From: Deltaproteobacteria bacterium
GTDB lineage: Bacteria > Desulfobacterota > GWC2-55-46
NCBI GenBank assembly: GCA_016218095.1
Contig: JACREV010000004.1
Location: 1 to 32,887 of the forward strand
Reading direction: 5' to 3'
Length of the DNA stretch: 32,887 nt
Shown: positions 1 to 8,607 of the stretch, piece by piece
Numbering within the stretch: the first letter of the stretch is position 1
Layout of the letters: each line of letters begins with the position of its first letter
Program-made: the position numbers and the translations under genes
Notes under the pieces: model-generated
What the model was told of the DNA's origin: nothing
Seen by the model: only the letters and a program-made list of their open reading frames with translations
Database searches by the model: none

Positions 1-69
1 CCCCGCCTTTTATTTACGAGACCCCTGCATAACCCGTATGTCTGTATGACACCGGATTTTCAAAACCGG

Positions 70-93
70 ATTCCCGATAAAAACCTCGGGAAT
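70..93. repeat. Short ATTCCCG...CGGGAAT palindromic intergenic repeat
   Basis: A 7-bp inverted repeat (70-76 with 87-93) lies just downstream of folE2, followed by AATGACAG. The same ATTCCCG/CGGGAAT-GAC pattern recurs at 12967-12993. It looks like a small dispersed intergenic palindrome. It could serve as a weak transcription end for folE2, but no T-run follows it on the minus strand. Confidence 0.4.
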
Positions 94-110
94 GACAGAC
101 AAAAACCATC

Positions 111-911
111 CTATAACCGTCCTTTCTCTGAGAGGTCCCTTTCGAGGAAGGCGTACGCGCTGTGGTTGTGGATCGATTCCCAGTTCTCGGCCTCTACCCT
201 GAACCATCTTATCGACTTTATCTTCTTGAGGTTCAGCGCGGCCTCCCTTACGACGTCCTCGACGAACATCGGGTTGTCGTAGGAGTGCTCGGTGACGTGC
301 TTCTCGTCGACCCTCTTTAAAAGCGAATATACCGGGCTCGAGGCAGACTTTTCAATCGCCTTCACTATGTCCTCTATCCAGACGAAGCCGTCGAAGCGGA
401 CCGAGACCTTCACTATCCCCCTCTGGTTGTGCGCGCCGCGCTCGCTTATCTCCTTGGAGCACGGGCAAAGGGTGGAGACAGGCACCGAGACCGAGAGCAC
501 GAAATCCCTTTTTTCCTTCAGTTCCCCGGAGTACGCGCACATGTATTCCATGAGCCCCTTTGACTTCGATACCGGCGCGGATTTCTCTATGAAGTACGGG
601 AATTCGACGTGGAGGTGGGCGGTCGAGGCGTTGAACCTCTTTTTCATCTTATCGAGTATCTCAGGGAAGTTCCTTACCGAGATCTCGCCCCTGTGCTCGT
701 TCAATATCTCGATGAACCTCGACATGTGCGTGCCCTTGAACTGGTGCGGGAGGTCGACGTACATGTTTATCGAGGCTATCGTGTGCTGGAACTTGTTCTT
801 CCTGTCGAGCACTACTATCGGGTAGCGGATGTCCTTTACGCCGACCTTGTCGATGGCTATGCGCCTTGAGTCCGGAGAGGCCTGGACGTCCCTCAGTATC
901 TTCTTTGCCAT
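111..911 (-). CDS. folE2: GTP cyclohydrolase I type IB (FolE2/MptA family)
   Basis: Converts GTP to 7,8-dihydroneopterin triphosphate, the entry step to folate and queuosine pterins, in the cytoplasm. The 266-residue product has the normal family length. It carries the family signature CPCSKEIS at 149-156 and GAHNQRG at 159-165, so the metal-binding Cys (C149/C151) and catalytic-region His (H161) are present. Type IB enzymes are metal-promiscuous and often serve where zinc is limiting. The gene lies 18 nt downstream of queD on the same strand and is probably co-transcribed with it; QueD uses the product of this enzyme. There is no folE (type IA) gene in view. Confidence 0.95.
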   Translation of the reverse strand: MAKKILRDVQASPDSRRIAIDKVGVKDIRYPIVVLDRKNKFQHTIASINMYVDLPHQFKGTHMSRFIEILNEHRGEISVRNFPEILDKMKKRFNASTAHLHVEFPYFIEKSAPVSKSKGLMEYMCAYSGELKEKRDFVLSVSVPVSTLCPCSKEISERGAHNQRGIVKVSVRFDGFVWIEDIVKAIEKSASSPVYSLLKRVDEKHVTEHSYDNPMFVEDVVREAALNLKKIKSIRWFRVEAENWESIHNHSAYAFLERDLSEKGRL

Positions 912-929
912 TCCGTTAAAGTACCTTTT

Positions 930-1307
930 TTATTCCGAGTACGAGGCCGAGGCGTTATCGGATTCCCAGACGCGCACGCCGGATACTTTTATATTGCCGT
1001 CGTTCAGCGCCTTCGAGAGCACGGTGAATATGTGCCTTGAGATGTTCTCGGCGGTCGCGTTCTCCCTGTCGAACGGAGGGACCTCGTTAAGGTACCTGTG
1101 GTCGAGGCCGTCGACTACCTTCTTCAGAGCGCCTTTCAGGACCTTGAAATCGAGCGCCATGCCGAGCTTATCGAGCCTCTCGGCGATGATGCTCGCCTCG
1201 ACCTTCCAGTTGTGGCCGTGGAGGTTCTCGCACGCGCCCTCGTAGCCCCGGAGGTTGTGGGCCGACGAAAAATGGGAGGTTACGGTCAGTTCGTACATAA
1301 GAAACAT
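930..1307 (-). CDS. queD: 6-carboxy-5,6,7,8-tetrahydropterin synthase (QueD/PTPS family)
   Basis: Second step of 7-deazaguanine (queuosine) synthesis: turns dihydroneopterin triphosphate into 6-carboxytetrahydropterin. The 125-residue protein has the zinc triad of the family, H17 (in SSAHNL) with H30 and H32 (in LHGH). It also has the CxxxHGH spacing (C26) that marks QueD rather than eukaryotic-type PTPS. The start is uncertain between the ATG at 1307 and the ATG three codons later (1298); neither has a clear Shine-Dalgarno. It is followed by folE2, giving a two-gene pterin/queuosine operon. A PTPS-III or folate role instead is possible but less likely. Confidence 0.9.
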   Translation of the reverse strand: MFLMYELTVTSHFSSAHNLRGYEGACENLHGHNWKVEASIIAERLDKLGMALDFKVLKGALKKVVDGLDHRYLNEVPPFDRENATAENISRHIFTVLSKALNDGNIKVSGVRVWESDNASASYSE

Positions 1308-1389
1308 TTTAACACAGTTCGTTGATTCAAAATCAATAAAAAAAGGGTTAAAGGCTTATTAAGTTACGCCCCGCCCCCGTCTTTATGCC

Positions 1390-1419
1390 TTGACTTTACC
1401 CTCCCCCAACGGATATCCT
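1390..1419 (+). promoter_or_regulatory. Candidate sigma70 promoter TTGACT-N18-TATCCT
   Basis: The -35 hexamer lies at 1390-1395 and the -10 at 1414-1419. It sits about 40 nt before the ATG of the secreted DUF4350-like gene, which has a GGAAGGGA ribosome-binding site. The -10 hexamer TATCCT recurs in two other promoters of this window. Confidence 0.4.
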
Positions 1420-1459
1420 GTTTGTTGCAAAAAATCGTTCCGGAAGGGAATGTGACCAC

Positions 1460-2287
1460 ATGAAAAAGCATTTAACGAGCCTCTCCGTCTCTCTCGCCCT
1501 CGCGGTTTTCGCCTTTTCAGCGACAACCCACGCCAAGGTCCAGGCAGAGGAGGCGAAGCCGGCGGCCGCGTCCGTACAGGCCGCGTCTGCCGCGCTCGCC
1601 CCCGGAAAGACCGTTTTCGACGCATCGCACTCCGAGATATTCTCTCCGGTGAAGGATGGCCCTCTCAACTACACGGGCTTCTATAACGCGCTTAAGAAGT
1701 CGGGCGAGGAGGTCTCCTTGAACGAGGGGCAGATAAACACGGACGCCCTTGCGCGCGCGACCACCTATGTCATAGCCGGCCCATCCCAGCCCATAGCAAG
1801 GGGCGAGATAGCCGCGCTCACCGACTTCGTGAACAACGGCGGCAACCTCCTCGTCCTCCTACACATCTCGGGGCCGGTCGCCCAGCTTACCGAGGAGTTC
1901 GGGATAATCGTCTCCAACTTCGTGATATCCGAAAAGTCGGGTAACATAAAAAAACAATCTCAGGACTTCTATGTCTCTTCCATCATTCCGCACCCGGTGA
2001 CAGCGGGGGTGAAGAAACTCGCCGTATTCGGGACGTGGGGCCTGCTCGCCGAGGGGGACGCCAAGGCCGTCGCGTCCACCTCTGATAATGCCTGGGCGGA
2101 CATGAACAGGAACAGGAAGCTCGACAAGGACGAGCCGGTGCAGGCCTTCGGGATAGTCGCGGTGAGCGAATACGGCAAGGGCAAGGTCGTGGTCGTCGCA
2201 GACGACGCGCCCTTCGCCAACAAGTTCATAAAAGAGGCCGACAACAGGAAGCTCGCCGATAACATCATCAGGTGGTTCAGGGAATAG
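1460..2287 (+). CDS. Secreted DUF4350/GldG-like protein with EF-hand-like loop
   Basis: The 275-residue product has a Sec signal peptide (positive start, hydrophobic 8-20, cleavage near 25). An alpha/beta domain follows, resembling the DUF4350/IFT52-like (GATase-like) fold: a target-like segment NYTGFYNAL near 70, then FVNNGGNLLVLLH near 126-138. Around residues 213-224 it has ADMNRNRKLDKDE, which has the D-x-N-x-N-x3-D-x-D-E pattern of a calcium-binding EF-hand/dockerin loop. No catalytic residues can be assigned. It ends 3 nt before resB, so the two are probably co-translated, suggesting an envelope role linked to cytochrome c maturation or membrane energetics. The function is unknown. Confidence 0.75.
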   Translation: MKKHLTSLSVSLALAVFAFSATTHAKVQAEEAKPAAASVQAASAALAPGKTVFDASHSEIFSPVKDGPLNYTGFYNALKKSGEEVSLNEGQINTDALARATTYVIAGPSQPIARGEIAALTDFVNNGGNLLVLLHISGPVAQLTEEFGIIVSNFVISEKSGNIKKQSQDFYVSSIIPHPVTAGVKKLAVFGTWGLLAEGDAKAVASTSDNAWADMNRNRKLDKDEPVQAFGIVAVSEYGKGKVVVVADDAPFANKFIKEADNRKLADNIIRWFRE

Positions 2288-2290
2288 GGG

Positions 2291-3331
2291 ATGTCGAAGG
2301 TCTGGCGTTTCTTTTCATCCCTGTGGCTGACGATCGTACTCGCGTTCGTCATCTGCGTCGTGGCGGCGCTGGGGTCGCTTCTCACCATGAAGTACCCCCG
2401 GTTCTACAGGGGGCTCGACCAGGAGATCCTCTTTCCATGGCTCGCCGATGAAGGGCTTAAATACCTGCCGCTCACGCTCTGGATATACGCGCTCGTCTTT
2501 CTCGTATCCCTCTTTGCGATAAACACGGTCGTCTGCACGCTCGACAAGGTCTGGCTCATCTTAAGGTCGAAGAGGCCCGTCCAGTCATTCTTCCCGCATA
2601 TCGTACACGTCGGGTTCCTGATAGCCCTCCTCGGCCATCTCGCCGGAAGCGTCGGCGGCTTCAGGTCCCCCGGGAACGTCGTTTTCAAGGGGGGCGAAGT
2701 GCCCGTGCCGAACGCGCCGGGGCTTACGGTCAGGCTGAATGAAATGGAAATAAAGGGGAGCGAGGAGCGCGGGGTCGAATACCTGAGGTCCAATATCACG
2801 CTCCTTAAGGACGGCGGCGAGGTAAAGACAGGCGACATAGAGATGAACGGCCCCGTCATCTACAAGGGCATCGCCTTCTACCACCTCGACCAGGGGACCT
2901 CCCCTGCCGGGATAGTCCTCTCATACGATGGAGAGTTGATAGAGGCGGACTTCGACTCTGCCTTCAAGACATCCGACGGCGCGTCTTTCTCTCTCGGGGA
3001 GATATACCCCGACTTCGCGCTCGACGTGGAAGGCAGGCCCTACAGCCGCTCCAACGACTTCAGTAACCCGCACATGGAGATAAGGGGCCCGGGCAATGAG
3101 TCCGCCTTCCTCGACATCTCGAGGACCGGCACGAGCGTATCCGCGGGCGGCAGGGTCTTCAGGCTCGAGGACTTCATAATAAAGGAATACGCCGTGCTCG
3201 CCATACATAAAGACCCCGGCATCTGGCTCATCATCGCGGGCTCCGCGGTGCTCGTCGTCGGCATGCTCCTCCTGCTCTTTTTCAGGGGCGAGAGGGGCGA
3301 GCTCGTCAGACAGGGGCTGATCAAGCAATAA
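2291..3331 (+). CDS. resB: ResB-family cytochrome c maturation protein
   Basis: ResB (Ccs1) works with CcsA/ResC in System II cytochrome c biogenesis, carrying heme across the membrane and holding apocytochrome. The 346-residue protein shows the family layout: N-terminal membrane hairpin (residues ~12-32 and ~60-80), a third helix with HIVHVGFLIALLGHLAG near 102-118 bearing potential heme-ligand histidines, a long periplasmic domain (~120-310), and a final helix (~317-335). It starts with ATG 3 nt after the preceding gene and ends 13 nt before the exchanger gene. A CcsA/ResC partner is not in the window. ResB fits the need to mature the cytochromes encoded 16-28 kb downstream. Confidence 0.85.
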   Translation: MSKVWRFFSSLWLTIVLAFVICVVAALGSLLTMKYPRFYRGLDQEILFPWLADEGLKYLPLTLWIYALVFLVSLFAINTVVCTLDKVWLILRSKRPVQSFFPHIVHVGFLIALLGHLAGSVGGFRSPGNVVFKGGEVPVPNAPGLTVRLNEMEIKGSEERGVEYLRSNITLLKDGGEVKTGDIEMNGPVIYKGIAFYHLDQGTSPAGIVLSYDGELIEADFDSAFKTSDGASFSLGEIYPDFALDVEGRPYSRSNDFSNPHMEIRGPGNESAFLDISRTGTSVSAGGRVFRLEDFIIKEYAVLAIHKDPGIWLIIAGSAVLVVGMLLLLFFRGERGELVRQGLIKQ

Positions 3332-3344
3332 GGGAGACTCTGCT

Positions 3345-4367
3345 TTGCTCTACGAACTTCTTGTATTAGGCTTTTACCTCGTCGTCATAATAGCGGCGGC
3401 CGAGATCTTCACGAACGCGATAGAGGCGCTCGGCGCGAAGCTCAAATTCTCCGAGGGCGTCACGGGCTCTATTTTCGCGGCCGTGGGCACGGCGCTCCCG
3501 GAGACGATGGTCCCGCTCGTCGCCATATTCGGCGGCAACTCGGCGCACGTGAGCGAGGAGGTCGGCGTCGGAGCGATACTCGGCGCGCCGTTCATGCTCT
3601 CAACGCTCGCGATGTTCCTCGTGGGCCTCTCCGCGTGGCAATTCAGGAAAAAGAGGCCCTCGTCGGACGTAGCCCCCGAGAGGTCCGGCTTCAAGCGCGA
3701 TATGGAGTTCTTCCTCTTCGCCTTCATACTCTCGTTCCTCGTCGCCTTCACGCCTCACGAGTACAGGTCTGTCCGGCTATTCGTATGCTTCGTGCTGGTG
3801 CTCACCTACTTCTACTATGTCCTTGAGACGGTAAAGGCTAGCGCGGAGCTCGTAAAGGACGGCCACTCGACCGAGAGCACGAAAGGCCTTTACCTCTCAC
3901 TCATTTTAAAAGAGCACATGGGGACGGTCCTCATCCAGCTCCTCTTCGCGCTCGGCCTCATAGTGCTCGGCGCCCGGGGCTTTGTCCACGGAGTAGAGGC
4001 GCTCTCGGAGATACTTCAGATGCCGATAATTGCGCTCTCGCTCCTGATCGTTCCCATTGCGACGGAACTTCCGGAGAAGATCAACAGCATACTCTGGATA
4101 AGGAACGGCAAGGACACGATGGCCGTCGGCAACATCACCGGGGCGATGGTCTTCCAGGGGAGCCTCCTGCCGGCGATAGGCATATTCCTCACGCCCTGGA
4201 CGCTCAACACGACCGTCTTGACGAGCGGCGTCATCACCATAATAGCCTCTCTCTGGCTCTACCTCATGGCCGTGAAGTTCAAAAGGCTCAACCCCTTCTA
4301 CTTCATACTGAACGGCGTCTGCTACGCCTCCTTTGTCCTCATAGTCTTATTCATGCTTATCAGATGA
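3345..4367 (+). CDS. CaCA-superfamily Na+/Ca2+ exchanger-like membrane protein
   Basis: The 340-residue polytopic protein has two internally related halves, each with an alpha-repeat. The first (roughly 20-65) contains GSIFAAVGTALPETMVPLVA; the second (roughly 225-275) contains PIATELPEKINS followed by GNITGAMVFQGSL. These G-(T/S)-(A/E)-LPE motifs carry the ion-coordinating acidic residues of the family. The start is TTG at 3345, 13 nt after resB with GGGAGA upstream, and the protein begins directly with its first helix. The true cation (Ca2+, K+ or other) cannot be read from the sequence. It overlaps or abuts the next reading frame at an ATGATG junction, suggesting one transcription unit from 1460 to 5350. 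Confidence 0.85.
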   Translation: MLYELLVLGFYLVVIIAAAEIFTNAIEALGAKLKFSEGVTGSIFAAVGTALPETMVPLVAIFGGNSAHVSEEVGVGAILGAPFMLSTLAMFLVGLSAWQFRKKRPSSDVAPERSGFKRDMEFFLFAFILSFLVAFTPHEYRSVRLFVCFVLVLTYFYYVLETVKASAELVKDGHSTESTKGLYLSLILKEHMGTVLIQLLFALGLIVLGARGFVHGVEALSEILQMPIIALSLLIVPIATELPEKINSILWIRNGKDTMAVGNITGAMVFQGSLLPAIGIFLTPWTLNTTVLTSGVITIIASLWLYLMAVKFKRLNPFYFILNGVCYASFVLIVLFMLIR

Positions 4368-4447
4368 TGCCGCGGGCCCGGCGTTTTTTCTACGCAAGGC
4401 CCGCGCCTCTCTTGCCCGTTGGTACGGAAAGCGATATATACTATCGT

Positions 4448-5350
4448 ATGCAAAGGATCAAGGACTTTTTCCTCTCTACCCGGCCGCAGTTCTTCCCGGG
4501 AATAGCTGTGCCGGTCTCGCTCGGCGCCTCAGTCGCGTGGCACACTCACGGCGAGTTCCACCCGGCGCGCTTCCTTATTTCCCTCATGGCGGCAATCCTC
4601 TTCCACGGCGGGATGAACGTTTTGAACGACTACTTCGACTTCAAAAACGGGGCCGACAACATCAACACCTCGGCGCTCACGCCCTTTACCGGCGGGAGCC
4701 GTTTTATCCAGAACGGGCGCATAACACCCGGTGAGACCCTCGTTTTCGGGCTTTCGCTCGTTTTACTCGGGTCTATCGCGGGGCTATATCTCGCGCTCAC
4801 CATAAACCCGTTGCTCATCGTCATCGGGGCCTTGGGGCTCCTCATAGGTTTTTTCTACTCCGCGCCTCCGGTCTTTCTCGTCGGACGCGGGCTTGGGGAA
4901 GCGGCCGTGGGGCTGTCGTTCGGCGTGTTGACGGTCCTCGGGGCCTATCTCGTACAGACAGGGGAGCTCGGCACACACGCCTTCTTTTCGTCCCTCCCGA
5001 TCTCCTTCCTCATAGCCGCGCTCCTTTTCATAAACGAGTTCCCTGACTACGAGGCGGACAAGAAGGCGGGCAAAAGGACGCTCGTCGTAAGGCTCGGCCC
5101 CGAGCGCGGCAGGTGGGGGATACTCGTTATACTCGGGGGCGCATACGCCTCCATCATAGCCGGCGCGGCCTTCGGGGTACTTCCAAAGGCCTCCCTCATA
5201 GCCGCGCTCTCCGTCGTGACGGTGCTACCCGGTGCCGTAGGGCTCATAAGGAATTACCGGGGAGGCCCCGCGCTCATCCCATCGATAAAATCGATAATAC
5301 TTGCGCACCTCTCGACAGGCGTCCTGCTTATCGTATCGAACCTCGTATAA
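4448..5350 (+). CDS. UbiA-family prenyltransferase (MenA-like)
   Basis: Membrane prenyltransferase of about 300 residues with eight or nine predicted helices. It has the two Asp-rich motifs that bind Mg2+-prenyl diphosphate: NDYFDFKNGAD near residue 61 and NEFPDYEADKKAGKRTL near 198. Among UbiA proteins, the TGGSRFIQNG segment after motif 1 and the second motif resemble MenA (1,4-dihydroxy-2-naphthoate prenyltransferase), so menaquinone synthesis is the likely pathway. I placed the start at ATG 4448 because the protein then begins RIKDFFLSTRPQF as in the family. An in-frame ATG at 4364 would add 28 unusual residues. No other men genes are present. Confidence 0.8.
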   Translation: MQRIKDFFLSTRPQFFPGIAVPVSLGASVAWHTHGEFHPARFLISLMAAILFHGGMNVLNDYFDFKNGADNINTSALTPFTGGSRFIQNGRITPGETLVFGLSLVLLGSIAGLYLALTINPLLIVIGALGLLIGFFYSAPPVFLVGRGLGEAAVGLSFGVLTVLGAYLVQTGELGTHAFFSSLPISFLIAALLFINEFPDYEADKKAGKRTLVVRLGPERGRWGILVILGGAYASIIAGAAFGVLPKASLIAALSVVTVLPGAVGLIRNYRGGPALIPSIKSIILAHLSTGVLLIVSNLV

Positions 5351-5369
5351 TTTCTTCTCCCCAGGCCCC

Positions 5370-5398
5370 TTGACAATACGGCCCCCTGTACCTATCCT
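5370..5398 (+). promoter_or_regulatory. Candidate sigma70 promoter TTGACA-N17-TATCCT for hsp20
   Basis: A consensus -35 (5370-5375) and a TATCCT -10 (5393-5398) with a 17-nt spacer sit 40 nt before the Hsp20 start. The expected transcription start is near 5405, upstream of the AAAGGAGGG ribosome-binding site. The -35 is that of the housekeeping sigma. No HrcA (CIRCE) inverted repeat or sigma32-like -10 is visible, so heat regulation is not evident here. Confidence 0.55.
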
Positions 5399-5439
5399 TT
5401 AGTTAAATATACGCACTAAGGCTGAAAGGAGGGCTTTCC

Positions 5440-5904
5440 ATGTCGCTTGAAAAATGGAATCCGTTACGTGAGCTTGAGTCCATGAAGAGAGAGATGGACA
5501 AGATCTGGGACGACGTATTCGCCTCGCCGAGACGCGTAGAGGTCCCCTGGAGGAGGCCGGCGGAGAGGGGCGGGGTCGCCTCGCCGGCGGTCGACATAAT
5601 CGACAAGCCGAACGAGATAATCGTAAAGGCAGAGATGCCGGGGGTCGCAAAGGAGAACATCGACATATCGATGCAGGAGGGGACGCTCACCCTGAAGGGA
5701 GAGATAAAGGAGGAGGCCGAGAAGGAAAATGGTGAGTACTCGTACTCGGAGAGGACCTACAGGTACTACTCCCGCGCCATAAACATCCCGGTAAAGATAG
5801 CGGCGGAGGCCATAAAGGCGACGCTAAAGGACGGGATACTCTCGGTCCATCTGCCGAAGGCAGAGGACCTGCAACCCAAGAAGATCAAGGTCGAGATCGC
5901 GTAA
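5440..5904 (+). CDS. Small heat-shock protein, Hsp20/alpha-crystallin family
   Basis: ATP-independent holdase chaperone of 154 residues, the usual bacterial size. The N-terminal arm contains WNPLRELESMKREMDKIWDD. The alpha-crystallin domain spans about 48-140 and ends with the signature GILSVHLPK (G-x-L-x-V-x-x-PK). The tail KIKVEIA supplies the I-x-I-type motif that caps neighbouring subunits. The start has a strong AAAGGAGGG Shine-Dalgarno. It is monocistronic: its own promoter lies upstream and a 13-bp-stem hairpin lies 55 nt downstream. Confidence 0.95.
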   Translation: MSLEKWNPLRELESMKREMDKIWDDVFASPRRVEVPWRRPAERGGVASPAVDIIDKPNEIIVKAEMPGVAKENIDISMQEGTLTLKGEIKEEAEKENGEYSYSERTYRYYSRAINIPVKIAAEAIKATLKDGILSVHLPKAEDLQPKKIKVEIA

Positions 5905-5958
5905 CCCGCCGCCTCCCCTGCCGAACAGACACCGCCCATGTGCAGGAACCCATACCCC

Positions 5959-5988
5959 GGTGAGCCGCCCCTTTTGGGGCGGCTCACC
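5959..5988. terminator. 13-bp perfect hairpin after hsp20
   Basis: A perfect 13-bp inverted repeat (5959-5971 with 5976-5988) has a TTTT loop and lies 54 nt past the hsp20 stop. It lacks a following T-run, only CCTGCACCTTTT, so it may stop or stabilise the transcript rather than act as a canonical intrinsic terminator. Confidence 0.55.
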
Positions 5989-6046
5989 CCTGCACCTTTT
6001 CAGCTCGACACAACCTGAAAATCTACCCTCCCGGCCTTGGTAATAC

Positions 6047-6073
6047 TGCGCCCCTCCTGAAAAGAGGGGCGCA
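6047..6073. terminator. 10-bp hairpin between convergent genes
   Basis: TGCGCCCCTC (6047-6056) pairs perfectly with 6064-6073 around a 7-nt loop. It lies between the convergent hsp20 (+) and the small secreted-protein gene (-). The + strand continues GAAAAGACTTTTC, so only a weak terminator is likely. Confidence 0.4.
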
Positions 6074-6097
6074 GAAAAGACTTTTCTTTAGGCTACC

Positions 6098-6469
6098 TCA
6101 ATCAACCCTTCCCGGCCCTGTCGTCCATACCTGTATGCCGAACCTCTTCGCGAGCACAACGAGCCTCTCAAGGTGCCTTAAGTCCCCCTCGTCTTCGAGT
6201 ATCAACAACACCCCAGGCCGCCTCCCGGTCATCTCTGCGTAATAGAGCGACTGTCCCACCGCCTCGGCCCACTTCGAGGCGAAATCGACCTCGACCGCGT
6301 ATTCTCCAGTAAGGCAGTCGACGCGGGTCTTATCCGGCAGGGTATATTCGACGACGCCGCCGACGTCCGCGCACCACTCCTCCTGGTACGCCCTCTCGGG
6401 CGTACGCGCAAAGACAAGGCCCGGCAAAAAAAATGCCAGGAAAAGGATAGTGACAGCGTATCGCCGCAT
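6098..6469 (-). CDS. Small secreted protein with PD-(D/E)XK-nuclease-like core
   Basis: The 123-residue product has a clear signal peptide (RRYAVTILFLAFFLPGLVFA, cleavage near 21). The mature part of about 100 residues contains V-D51-CLTG...A-V-E60-V-D62-F-x-x-K66-W-A-E-A-x-G-Q, followed by YYAEMTGRRPGVLLILED and LAKRFGIQVWTT. That D...ExD...K pattern and predicted alpha/beta order resemble a minimal PD-(D/E)XK fold. This is inference from motif order; a nuclease role for an exported protein would be unusual. The gene stands alone downstream of cstA on the same strand, 127 nt away. It appears to be a conserved family of unknown function. Confidence 0.7.
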   Translation of the reverse strand: MRRYAVTILFLAFFLPGLVFARTPERAYQEEWCADVGGVVEYTLPDKTRVDCLTGEYAVEVDFASKWAEAVGQSLYYAEMTGRRPGVLLILEDEGDLRHLERLVVLAKRFGIQVWTTGPGRVD

Positions 6470-6596
6470 CCTTTACTTCCGGGGACTAAATTTTTACGGA
6501 TTTCAGTCAAGATGAGGATTTACGAAGTGGTCCGGGCTTGGCCCGGAGAAAGACTTACTGGGAAATCTTATCTGAAAAATTCAGGGAGTCAAGGGG

Positions 6597-8525
6597 TCAG
6601 TCGTTGTCTAACGCCTCTGCCTCCGGGAGGGCCGCCGTGTTGTTCACGAGAGAGCGCCATTTAACGGCGGCGTCAGCAACGGCTACGACCGCGAGAGCGG
6701 CCATGGCCGCTACAAGTACCGAATCGAGCCTGAATGTGAATGCGTCGGAGGGGTTCACGGCTGTCGCCGCCTTTGTCGAGAATATCCAGAAGAGCTTCCA
6801 CGAGGCGACGATCGTCATGACGAACATGAATACCATGGGTATGAGCGTCACGAGCGCGTACTTGATATTGTCCGGCTTGAGCTTAAGTATTATCGTCGTT
6901 CCGACGGTAAGCGCGAGCGCGGCGAGCAACTGGTTTGCGACCCCGAACATCGGCCAAATCGTCGAGACGGACCCCGAGCTTATAAGGTACGCCCACGCGA
7001 CGACGACGAGCGCGCTCGTCAACACCGTCCCCGGCATCCAGTTGGTCCTGCCGAGCGGCTTATATACATACGCTCCGAGTTCCTGGAGTATGAACCGCGC
7101 GACCCTCGTGCCGGTATCTACCGTCGTCAAAATAAAGAGCGCCTCGAACATGAGCGCGAAGTTGTACCAGTAGGGCATGAGCCCCTTCATGCCGGGCAGC
7201 GCCGAGAATATGTACGACATCCCGACCGCCAGCGACACCGCGCCTCCGGGCCGCCCGGCGACGTTCACCCCGACGGTCTCCGACAATTCGTTTATGTTCA
7301 CAGGCGGAAAGCCGAGCGCGGTGAGCGCGTCGGTTGATAAGGTCGTGTTTATCGCGAAGTAGTCTCCGGGGATAAGGACGGTAGCCGCGATTATCGCCAT
7401 CACCGCGACGAACCCCTCGGCGAGCATCGCGCCGAAGCCTATTAATTGAATGTCGCCCTCGCTCTTTATCATCTTGGGCGTGGTGCCCGACGATATAAGC
7501 GAATGGAAGCCCGAGATCGCGCCGCAGGCGATCGTTATGAACATGAACGGGAAGACGGCCCCCGGTATAACCGGCCCGCCGCCGTCTACGAACCTCGTGA
7601 ACGCGGGCATCTGTATCTCAGGGGCCATGAATATGACGCCAGCCGCGAGTATCAGGACCGTGCCGATCTTCAGATAAGTCGAGAGATAATCGCGCGGGCA
7701 AAGGAGCATCCATACGGGAAGGACAGAGGCGACGAACCCGTATGCCGCCATGATGACGACTATCGTGGTCTTATCGAGCGTAAAGAAGGGGCCGAGGGCG
7801 GACTCAGGTATGTACCTCCCGCCGATTACAGCGGCAAGCAGGAGCGCGACGCCTATGACGCTCACCTCTCCGACCTTCCCGTGCCTTATTTTATATAGAT
7901 AGAGGCCCATGAAGAGCGCGATAGGGATCGTCGCGAATATCGTGAAGGTCCCCCACGGGCTCTTGTACAGGGCGTTCACTACGGCGAGCCCGAGCCCCGC
8001 GAGCGCGACGATGATGATAAAGAGTATGGCAAGCGCGGCTGTAAACCCTGCTACCGGCCCTATCTCTTTTTTAGCGATTTGAGCGAGCGACGAGCCGTCC
8101 CTCCTGACTGACGCCGCGAGTATGACCATGTCGTGGACGGCGCCGCCGAAGGCGGCGCCTATGAGTATCCAGAGGAAGCCGGGGAGATACCCGAACTGCG
8201 CGGCGAGGACCGGGCCTATTAGCGGCCCTGCCCCGGCTATGGCCGCGAAGTGGTGGCCGAAGAGGACGAGCGTGTGCGTCGGGTGGAAGTCCTTGCCGTC
8301 GTTGTGCTTATAGGCCGGGGTCTTCCTGCCCTCGTCTAACGCGAGTATCTTCGCTGAGATGAACGCGCCGTAGACCCTGTATATGACGATAAAGAAACAG
8401 GCCGAGGCCGTCACAAGCCAGAGCGCGTTCACCGACTCCGACGGGCTCCATACGCGCACAGCGAACCCGAAGGAGACAGCGAAGACGATCGAGAGTATGC
8501 AAAGGATGATGGTCGAGGGCTTCAT
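6597..8525 (-). CDS. cstA: Carbon starvation protein CstA (peptide/pyruvate transporter family)
   Basis: Polytopic inner-membrane protein of 642 residues with many hydrophobic helices and CstA signatures: FGHHFAAIAGAGPLIGPVLA (~90-110), FGGAVHDMV, and the late SGTTPKMIKSEGD loop. CstA proteins are linked to peptide or pyruvate uptake under starvation. I chose ATG 8525 (MKPSTIILCIL) because the longer in-frame extension to 8636 runs through the dispersed intergenic repeat and is hydrophilic junk. The ribosome-binding site before this ATG is weak. A decayed copy of its first ~24 codons and upstream region lies at 9826-9990. A 7-bp GC hairpin (6531-6547) follows the gene but has no T-run. Confidence 0.93.
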   Translation of the reverse strand: MKPSTIILCILSIVFAVSFGFAVRVWSPSESVNALWLVTASACFFIVIYRVYGAFISAKILALDEGRKTPAYKHNDGKDFHPTHTLVLFGHHFAAIAGAGPLIGPVLAAQFGYLPGFLWILIGAAFGGAVHDMVILAASVRRDGSSLAQIAKKEIGPVAGFTAALAILFIIIVALAGLGLAVVNALYKSPWGTFTIFATIPIALFMGLYLYKIRHGKVGEVSVIGVALLLAAVIGGRYIPESALGPFFTLDKTTIVVIMAAYGFVASVLPVWMLLCPRDYLSTYLKIGTVLILAAGVIFMAPEIQMPAFTRFVDGGGPVIPGAVFPFMFITIACGAISGFHSLISSGTTPKMIKSEGDIQLIGFGAMLAEGFVAVMAIIAATVLIPGDYFAINTTLSTDALTALGFPPVNINELSETVGVNVAGRPGGAVSLAVGMSYIFSALPGMKGLMPYWYNFALMFEALFILTTVDTGTRVARFILQELGAYVYKPLGRTNWMPGTVLTSALVVVAWAYLISSGSVSTIWPMFGVANQLLAALALTVGTTIILKLKPDNIKYALVTLIPMVFMFVMTIVASWKLFWIFSTKAATAVNPSDAFTFRLDSVLVAAMAALAVVAVADAAVKWRSLVNNTAALPEAEALDND

Positions 8526-8607
8526 AAGGGCTAATGAGTATTTTAAGGTAAAGGGAGGGAGGGTGTCAATAAGGGAGGGCCCTTTTAGCAATCCCCGAAT
8601 TAGAATT

